Shown here piece after piece: positions 7,163 through 11,639 of a stretch of 11,639 nucleotides of DNA (within the stretch, counting starts at the first letter, position 1; each line of letters starts with the position of its first letter). A program made the translations under genes and the position numbers. This stretch comes from an uncultured Collinsella sp. Lineage in GTDB: Bacteria > Actinomycetota > Coriobacteriia > Coriobacteriales > Coriobacteriaceae. A model generated the notes under the pieces. The model ran no database searches. It had not been told where the DNA came from and saw only the letters and a program-made list of their open reading frames with translations. The DNA lies in the NCBI GenBank assembly GCA_900752425.1, contig CAADVE010000147.1, forward strand, positions 1-11,639, written 5' to 3'.

Positions 7163-7999
7163 CTACTCACTCCCCTTCTCGTCGTTGGTGACGGGAATAA
7201 AGCCCGCCTCGCGAATCTGCTTGTCCATCTTTTCGGACGTCACATAGTCGATGTAGTCCTGCGCTTGCTGCGAAGGCGTTCCCTTCACAAAGAAGTAGAG
7301 GTCACGCGAGATGGGATAGCCGCCACTTGCGACCGTCTTCTCGGATGCCTCGACATGGTTGACCGAAACGGCCTTAACCGAGGTCTTGGCATTGAGGCTC
7401 TCGACAAAACCCAGCGAGATGTAGCCAATGGCGCCACGCGAGCGGGACACGACATCGCGTACCTGGCCCGTGCCCGAAAGAACAGCCGAGCGGCAATCGA
7501 ATGGCGTGCCGTCCATCACGATAGTGCGGAAGGCCTCGCGCGTACCGGACGCCTCGTCGCGGTTGATAACCTGAATCTTCAGGTCCTCGCCACCAACCTC
7601 TTTCCAGTTGGTGATCTTTCCGGCGTAAATATCGCGGAGCTGCTCGGTCGAGAGATTGTCGACCGGGTTGTCGTCGTTCACGATGACTGCAATGCCGTCG
7701 TGTGCGATTACGATCGGGGTCAGGCCCAAATCCTGCTCGTCGGCATTGAGGCCACGAGACGAACTAGCGATGTCGGCGGTGCCGGCGCTAACAGCTTCGA
7801 TGCCAGCAGATGAGCCAAGGCCGGAGACGAGCACGTCGGTGCCGGTCTCCTCTTTAAAGCCCTCGGCGGCAATCTCGGCAATGGGAAGGCATGTCGTAGA
7901 GCCGGCAACGGTGATGGAAGAGGTAGAAGATCCCGAAGAGCAGGCGCACAGCGTGAGCGCGAGCACTGCTGCACTCAGGACCGATGCGATCTTTCTCAT
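7163..7999 (-). CDS. pstS: PstS, phosphate-binding lipoprotein
   Basis: PstS is the high-affinity phosphate receptor of the importer, tethered outside the membrane in Gram-positive cells. The 278-residue protein begins with a lipoprotein signal (MRKIASVLSAAVLALTLCAC); the lipobox LCAC places the lipidated cysteine at C20. Phosphate-site segments typical of the family follow: AGSTTCLPI (32-40), the GLGSSAG turn (61-67), SSSRGL (79-84) and NRDEASGTREAF (146-157). The segment TNWKEVGG (130-137) is also typical. The start ATG overlaps the stop of pgeF in the sequence ATGA. There is only a weak GGCGTG upstream, so translation probably depends on coupling to pgeF. That is unusual, since pstS is normally the first and best expressed gene of its operon. 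Confidence 0.96.
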   Translation of the reverse strand: MRKIASVLSAAVLALTLCACSSGSSTSSITVAGSTTCLPIAEIAAEGFKEETGTDVLVSGLGSSAGIEAVSAGTADIASSSRGLNADEQDLGLTPIVIAHDGIAVIVNDDNPVDNLSTEQLRDIYAGKITNWKEVGGEDLKIQVINRDEASGTREAFRTIVMDGTPFDCRSAVLSGTGQVRDVVSRSRGAIGYISLGFVESLNAKTSVKAVSVNHVEASEKTVASGGYPISRDLYFFVKGTPSQQAQDYIDYVTSEKMDKQIREAGFIPVTNDEKGSE

Positions 8000-8796
8000 A
8001 GCATCACGCCGATTGCTGCATGGCGCCCGCAGGTGCCACCCTCGTTGCGGTAGGAATAAAAGCAATCGTTCTGACGAACGGTCGAAAGTTGGGTATCCCC
8101 AATCCTATCCGCATCGACACCGGCATCCACCAGCGCCTCGCGAATGGCGGCGGAAAGATCAAGCATACGAGAAGCGGTAGCATCGATGCACGAGAACTCG
8201 GCGGCAAAGCGGTCCATGAGCTCCTGGGAAACCTCGTACTCGTCACCCAGGATATGGGGGCCGATATAGGCAGAAACATCGCTCGCATTGCAACCGGCTA
8301 CCTCACAAAGCGCCTGGCACGCCTTGGCGGAAATGCGCGCGATCGTGCCCTTCCATCCGGAATGCACCACGGCAAATCCGCCGGGGGCAACCAGCACCAC
8401 GGGAACGCAGTCGGCAAAGCAGAGCAGCACGGGCACCTCATGGGCCGTGCAGACGATGGCATCACAGCCCTCGGCAATCTGCTCACGAATGTTCTCGAGA
8501 TCATCGGCACCGTTCGAGGTCACCGTCACGACGTGGTCACCATGTACTTGATTGGGCACGAGCAGATTATGCTCGCACTCAGCGGCGCCCATGGCTTCGA
8601 GCGCTCGACGACGATTTTCTTGAACGGCAAAGGGGTCATCGCCTACATGCGAGCCCAGATTGAGTGAGGAGTACGCATCTTCGGAAACACCACCGGTGCG
8701 CTCGGTAAAGGCAAAACGAACATCGGTCGTCGAACCCTCCACCAACGTAACTCCATCATGGTCGACACGCGAAACGTTGTCCGCACGTGCTGCCAT
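7996..8796 (-). CDS. pgeF: PgeF/YlmD-family peptidoglycan editing factor (DUF152, YfiH)
   Basis: Members of this family were long called polyphenol oxidases or laccase-like. In E. coli YfiH is a zinc amidase that removes wrongly added L-serine from UDP-MurNAc, and mammalian relatives act on purine nucleosides. The 266-residue protein has the complete metal triad of the family: H85 in NQVHGDH, C130 in FADCVPV and H145 in VVHSGWKG. The SAYIGPHI segment (175-182) and the FYSYRNEGGTCGRHAAIGVM end (246-265) are also typical. The start at 8794-8796 follows AGGAGG by seven bases; the open frame continues upstream to 8985, but without a binding site. It is the usual downstream neighbour of ftsZ (ylmD), but here its stop overlaps the pstS start, making it the head of the phosphate operon. 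Confidence 0.93.
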   Translation of the reverse strand: MAARADNVSRVDHDGVTLVEGSTTDVRFAFTERTGGVSEDAYSSLNLGSHVGDDPFAVQENRRRALEAMGAAECEHNLLVPNQVHGDHVVTVTSNGADDLENIREQIAEGCDAIVCTAHEVPVLLCFADCVPVVLVAPGGFAVVHSGWKGTIARISAKACQALCEVAGCNASDVSAYIGPHILGDEYEVSQELMDRFAAEFSCIDATASRMLDLSAAIREALVDAGVDADRIGDTQLSTVRQNDCFYSYRNEGGTCGRHAAIGVML

Positions 8797-8833
8797 ACTA
8801 AAGCCTCCTAATAACACAAGTATCGCGGCGACG

Positions 8834-8891
8834 CCGCAGCAGTCCGTGTCATACGGCTGCCATACTTCATCAAAAGGATACCCGCAGCAGT
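8834..8891. repeat. Direct repeat CCGCAGCAGT, 48 bp apart, in the pgeF leader
   Basis: The decamer CCGCAGCAGT occurs at 8834-8843 and 8882-8891. Bases next to both copies are also related (CCGTGTC against CGGACC). The first copy overlaps a possible hairpin, GCAG-T-CCGT (8839-8847) with ACGGCTGC (8853-8860). A second small stem, GCGG/CCGC, lies at 8825-8837. Function unknown. Confidence 0.45.
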
Positions 8892-8918
8892 ACGGACCAA
8901 ACGTAAAGGGAACGTAAG
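8875..8918 (-). promoter_or_regulatory. Candidate Pho box and -10 element upstream of pgeF-pstSCAB-phoU
   Basis: On the minus strand two 11-bp units, CTTACGTTCCC (8918-8908) and TTTACGTTTGG (8907-8897), share TTACGTT exactly one helical turn apart. PhoB/PhoP-type regulators commonly bind direct repeats with this spacing upstream of pst genes. TATCCT (8880-8875) lies 16 bases downstream and could be the -10 element; the box would then cover or stand in for the -35. The sequence TTACGTT is not a consensus I recognise from E. coli, Bacillus or Streptomyces, so the call rests on spacing and position. Confidence 0.45.
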
Positions 8919-8953
8919 GAGATTGGAGGCTTTCGTTTACAAAGACGAACCAC

Positions 8954-8988
8954 AACAAATAAGGGGTGCGCCCAATCGGACGCACCCC
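8954..8988 (-). terminator. Rho-independent terminator of ftsZ
   Basis: GGGGTGCG (8963-8970) and CGCACCCC (8981-8988) form a perfect 8-bp stem around a ten-base loop, which can add a CC/GG pair. On the minus strand TTATTTGTTG follows. It starts 24 bases beyond the ftsZ stop and separates ftsZ from the pgeF-pst operon. Confidence 0.85.
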
Positions 8989-9012
8989 ATGCAGGTCGTT
9001 GATAAAAACGAA

Positions 9013-10167
9013 CTAGAAGCTGCCGCGCTTGAGGAAGTCGGGAAGCTCAAACTGATCGTTACCAAAGTTGGGAAGCTCGGTACCGCCAACGTTGCGAGTC
9101 GGGGCAGCCTGAGCAGGGCTGGCAGCCGGAGCGGTGCGCTGCGGCTCAGCAGAAGCAGCGGCCTTGCTCTGGGACTGCTGAGCAGCGAAGAGCTCGTCCT
9201 GACGGTTGACGTTGGAGTCGGAGAAGCCCGTGGCGATAACGGTGATGCGCACCTGGTCGCCCAGGGACTCGTCAACAACGGTACCGAAGATGATGTTGGC
9301 CTCGGGGTCGACGGCATTGGCGACAACGTCGGCGGCGTCGCTGATCTCCTGAATGCCCAGGTCCTTGGAGCCGGCGATGGAAAGCAGGACACGCGTGGCG
9401 CCATCGATGGAGCTCTCGAGCAGCGGACTGGAGATGGCCTGCTGGGCAGCGTCGACGGCACGGGTATCCCCAGAAGCGGTACCGATACCCATCATGGCGG
9501 TACCGGCCTGCTTCATGATGGTCTTAACATCGGCGAAGTCCAGGTTGATGATACCCGGGACGGTGATGAGGTCGGTGATGCCCTGGGTGCCCTGGGAAAG
9601 GACGCCATCGGCAATCGCGAACGCCTCGAGCATCGTGGTCTTCTTCTCGGCGATGTCGAGCAGCTTGTCGTTAGGGATAACGATCATGGTGTCGACGCAA
9701 TCGGAGAGGGTCTTGATGCCCTCCTCGGCGCTCTTCTTGCGCTTGCGACCCTCGAAGGTGAAGGGCTTGGTCACGACGGCGACGGTCAGCGCGCCGACCT
9801 CGTTCATCGCGATATCGGCAACGATGGGAGCAGCGCCGGTACCGGTACCACCGCCCTCGCCGCAGGTGATGAACCCCATGTCGGCGCCAGCGAGCGCCTC
9901 GGCGATATCGTCGCGGGACTCATCGGCAGCCTTGCGGCCAACCTCGGGGTTGGCGCCGGCGCCCAGGCCGCGGGTAAGGTCGGTGCCGATGTGCACCTTG
10001 ATATCGGCATCAGAGATCGCGAGCGCCTGAGCATCGGTGTTGATGGCAACAAACTCGACGCCGCGGATGCCCTCTTCGATCATTCGATTGACCGCGTTGG
10101 TACCGCCGCCGCCGACGCCGACCACCTTAATGACGGCAAGGTAGTTGTTGATCTCTGTCTCGTGCAT
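9013..10167 (-). CDS. ftsZ: Cell division GTPase FtsZ
   Basis: FtsZ is the tubulin-like GTPase that polymerises into the Z-ring at midcell. The 384-residue protein shows the N-terminal glycine-rich loop GVGGGGTNAVNRM (17-29), the tubulin signature GEGGGTGTGAAP (103-114, with the actinobacterial GE in place of GM) and the T7 loop NLDFADVKTIM (208-218), whose D210 and D213 complete GTP hydrolysis in the next subunit. A disordered Ala/Gln/Pro linker spans about 325-362. The C-terminal peptide FELPDFLKR (373-381) is the usual docking site for SepF and FtsA-type partners. I chose the ATG at 10165-10167, which follows GGAGGA by five bases; the ATG at 10197 has no binding site. The upstream gap holds a possible promoter, and a terminator follows. 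Confidence 0.98.
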   Translation of the reverse strand: MHETEINNYLAVIKVVGVGGGGTNAVNRMIEEGIRGVEFVAINTDAQALAISDADIKVHIGTDLTRGLGAGANPEVGRKAADESRDDIAEALAGADMGFITCGEGGGTGTGAAPIVADIAMNEVGALTVAVVTKPFTFEGRKRKKSAEEGIKTLSDCVDTMIVIPNDKLLDIAEKKTTMLEAFAIADGVLSQGTQGITDLITVPGIINLDFADVKTIMKQAGTAMMGIGTASGDTRAVDAAQQAISSPLLESSIDGATRVLLSIAGSKDLGIQEISDAADVVANAVDPEANIIFGTVVDESLGDQVRITVIATGFSDSNVNRQDELFAAQQSQSKAAASAEPQRTAPAASPAQAAPTRNVGGTELPNFGNDQFELPDFLKRGSF

Positions 10168-10220
10168 GTCGGTCCTCCGAACAAAGGTTATAGCCATAGC
10201 ATGGGTTGACCCCTGCGCAC

Positions 10221-10249
10221 ATTAACCTTCAAGTTGAAAGTAAATGCAA
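10221..10249 (-). promoter_or_regulatory. Possible ftsZ promoter with palindrome in the spacer
   Basis: On the minus strand TTGCAT (10249-10244) and GTTAAT (10226-10221) are 17 bases apart, a normal sigma-70-type spacing with 3/6 and 4/6 matches. The spacer contains the palindrome TTCAACTTGAA (10238-10228). Transcription would start about 45 bases before the ftsZ ATG. Confidence 0.35.
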
Positions 10250-10288
10250 AGGTAAACCGTATTATGTTTGCACATTATGAACGTATCA

Positions 10289-10302
10289 GTCAAATAATTG
10301 AC
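10289..10302. repeat. Inverted repeat GTCAA-ATAA-TTGAC upstream of ftsZ
   Basis: Two perfect 5-bp arms flank a 4-base AT spacer, some 120-135 bases upstream of the ftsZ start. It resembles the TTCAA-G-TTGAA palindrome at 10228-10238 in the same gap (both are TCAA facing TTGA). It could be an operator for an unknown regulator. Confidence 0.35.
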
Positions 10303-10325
10303 CGTGAAAACCAAACAAACCAGAT

Positions 10326-10360
10326 AAACGGCGTGGTATGGCCCCTCAACAAAGCCGTTT
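10326..10360 (-). terminator. Weak terminator-like hairpin behind ftsQ
   Basis: AAACGGC (10326-10332) and GCCGTTT (10354-10360) form a 7-bp stem with a 21-base loop, starting seven bases beyond the ftsQ stop. Minus-strand sequence after it is T-rich but interrupted (ATCTGGTTTGTTTGGTTTT). It may end the upstream division transcript or only slow it. Confidence 0.35.
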
Positions 10361-10366
10361 AGGATA

Positions 10367-11632
10367 CTAGGCGGTCGGTGCGTTCCTAAACGTGTAGTTG
10401 CCCGGAGAGCGCACATTGATATAGGTCACGCCCTCTACCTGCGAAAGCAGCTTAGTCACGATGCGTTCTTTCTTGGCGATATCGTCCGAATCGCCCAGCG
10501 ACACCTCGACGCCGTTGTCGAGATTTGCCGAGATAGCCTCAACGGAAGGTGTGGAAATATCCTTCACCTGGTCCAAGAACTCGCTCGAAAAACCGCGTGC
10601 GTAATCCAGGCCGGCCTTGACGGCCTTGGAGCTCACCGCCCGACCCGAAACCGGTGCGACATCGGCCGAGACGTCAGTCAACAGCACGGCGCCGTAGTGC
10701 TTGGCAAGCGCCAGGGCCGCATCGATGCCGGTCAGGGTGTTGGCACCCTCCCCCGATGTAATGACGTTCCCCTGGTCGTCCACCTCGACAGACGTCGACA
10801 GCGGAGCGATCCAGATGTCATCGTCTCCGATAGCCCAGGCAAGGTCGTCGGAGCTGATATACGCAATGGCGGTAACTTTACGCTCCGTCGGCGTGATGAT
10901 AAGCGTATGGGGAAACCGGCGCTGGACATCCACGCCCGAGACCCACGGGTTTTGCTTGAGGCCCTCGGTGATCTGATCGGGATCCACGTTAAAGAGCGAC
11001 GTGTTCTCGGGAAGATTGATGAGCTGCATGGCGTCGTGCTTGGTCACATGCTCGCTGCCATGAATCTGAATATCGGTGGCGGCGAACAGGCCAGAGTTGA
11101 TGACGACGATGGCAACAATGGCAAGTACGGCCACGGCCGCCAGAATGCCGCCCGCGATCTTGCCCTTACCCTTAAGGGCAGAAGCGGCGTCGGTCGTCTT
11201 GTTTGCCATGGCACCCAGTGATGACAGAGGATTGATGCCCTTTTTTGCCGAAGACGCCTTGGCGGCGGGCACCGATGTCAGTGAACGCGGCTTAGCGCCA
11301 GCCAACGTACGGCCGGCATGCGGCGCACGAGTTCCCAGCGAAGGCTTGGGCGTCGCCATGGGTCGGGAGGTCTTGGTGCCCATCGCCGGTTTGGGCGCCA
11401 CCGAAGGGCGCGGAGCCGGACGGCTCGTCTTTTTAGAAGCGGAGCGTCCTCCCAACTGCGAGCCGACGACCGGGCGCTTGGCAGGACGAACGTGCCCAAC
11501 AGACTTGGAGGGCATGGCGGGCTTATGTTGAGGCTGGGCAGGTGCGCCGGAACGCCCTCCGGCGCGGCGGAAGGTTGGTTTCGATGCTCTAGAAGCCGAG
11601 GAATTTAACTTCCGGTCTGAGCTCGATGCCAT
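10367..11632 (-). CDS. ftsQ: Cell division protein FtsQ/DivIB
   Basis: FtsQ is the bitopic membrane protein that joins FtsB and FtsL in the divisome. Of the 421 residues, the first 158 or so form a basic, Pro/Ala/Ser-rich, probably disordered cytoplasmic tail. One membrane segment follows (about 160-185). The POTRA domain runs from about 186 to 255, with IQIHGSEHVTKHDAM at 188-202, NTSLFNVDPD at 210-219, NPWVSGVDVQRRFPHTL at 228-244 and the typical P248-x-E-R. The FtsQ beta domain extends to the C-terminus. The outer part alone is normal in length, and the long tail accounts for the large total. The ATG at 11630-11632 has GAGG only three bases upstream, and the window ends there, so a start beyond the edge cannot be excluded. 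Its place before ftsZ fits the division and wall cluster. Confidence 0.9.
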   Translation of the reverse strand: MASSSDRKLNSSASRASKPTFRRAGGRSGAPAQPQHKPAMPSKSVGHVRPAKRPVVGSQLGGRSASKKTSRPAPRPSVAPKPAMGTKTSRPMATPKPSLGTRAPHAGRTLAGAKPRSLTSVPAAKASSAKKGINPLSSLGAMANKTTDAASALKGKGKIAGGILAAVAVLAIVAIVVINSGLFAATDIQIHGSEHVTKHDAMQLINLPENTSLFNVDPDQITEGLKQNPWVSGVDVQRRFPHTLIITPTERKVTAIAYISSDDLAWAIGDDDIWIAPLSTSVEVDDQGNVITSGEGANTLTGIDAALALAKHYGAVLLTDVSADVAPVSGRAVSSKAVKAGLDYARGFSSEFLDQVKDISTPSVEAISANLDNGVEVSLGDSDDIAKKERIVTKLLSQVEGVTYINVRSPGNYTFRNAPTA

Positions 11633-11639
11633 ACGCCTC

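Noticed and set aside
7162..7170. GTG at 7168-7170 as the pstC start
   Set aside because: The ribosome binding site abuts this codon. The ATG at 7159-7161 has proper spacing.
7996..8796. Annotation of this protein as a multicopper laccase or polyphenol oxidase
   Set aside because: It lacks cupredoxin copper motifs. The H-C-H triad and GRHAAIGVM end mark the PgeF/DUF152 family.
8797..8985. N-terminal extension of PgeF back to a GTG at 8983-8985
   Set aside because: The extension would begin inside the ftsZ terminator hairpin. The ATG at 8794-8796 has an ideal AGGAGG seven bases upstream and matches normal family length.
8923..10209. 428-codon open frame on the plus strand opposite ftsZ
   Set aside because: It is antisense to FtsZ, whose motifs are unmistakable. 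Its protein is low-complexity Gly/Asp/Leu without family motifs, as expected from the mirrored codon bias of a GC-rich gene.

Overview
The window looks like chromosomal DNA from a high-GC, Gram-positive actinobacterium, most likely a Coriobacteriia gut anaerobe of the Collinsella type. This is inferred from the division gene order (ftsQ, ftsZ, pgeF/ylmD, yggS/ylmE, sepF, yggT/ylmG, divIVA), the GEGGGTGTG form of the FtsZ nucleotide loop, C/G-ending codons, and purine-rich AGGAGG-type ribosome binding sites. I ran no database search.

Layout, left to right. Positions 1-185 hold no gene I can support, only a small hairpin and phased TTTGG motifs. One plus-strand gene follows, a short nitroreductase (186-716), with a strong terminator. 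A second hairpin terminator at 826-855 serves the minus strand. Everything else is on the minus strand, so transcription runs from high to low coordinates: ftsQ (10367-11632), ftsZ (9013-10167), pgeF (7996-8796), pstS-pstC-pstA-pstB-phoU (7999 down to 3563), yggS (2706-3443), sepF (1923-2645), yggT (1620-1901) and divIVA (881-1558).

The main point is that a complete high-affinity phosphate uptake module (PstSCAB plus PhoU) sits inside the late division cluster, between the ylmD homologue (pgeF) and the ylmE homologue (yggS). Those two are usually neighbours in Gram-positive bacteria. The pgeF stop and pstS start overlap as ATGA, so pgeF is the first gene of the phosphate operon. A 200-base leader upstream of pgeF carries two TTACGTT motifs exactly 11 bp apart, the geometry of Pho boxes. 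A hairpin behind phoU and one behind ftsZ delimit the inserted unit.

The genes form two working groups. FtsQ, FtsZ, SepF and DivIVA act in septum assembly and polar or septal organisation; FtsZ carries the C-terminal peptide to which SepF usually binds. PgeF (muropeptide precursor proofreading), YggS (PLP homeostasis) and YggT (small membrane protein) are their usual neighbours. PstS captures phosphate outside the cell, PstC and PstA form the channel, PstB supplies ATP hydrolysis, and PhoU couples transport to signalling.

Other points of interest are a perfect three-way-junction RNA fold covering the phoU ribosome binding site, a yggT gene with no AUG/GUG/UUG start at the expected place, an abrupt codon-usage switch inside the nitroreductase gene, and substituted metal-binding motifs in PhoU.
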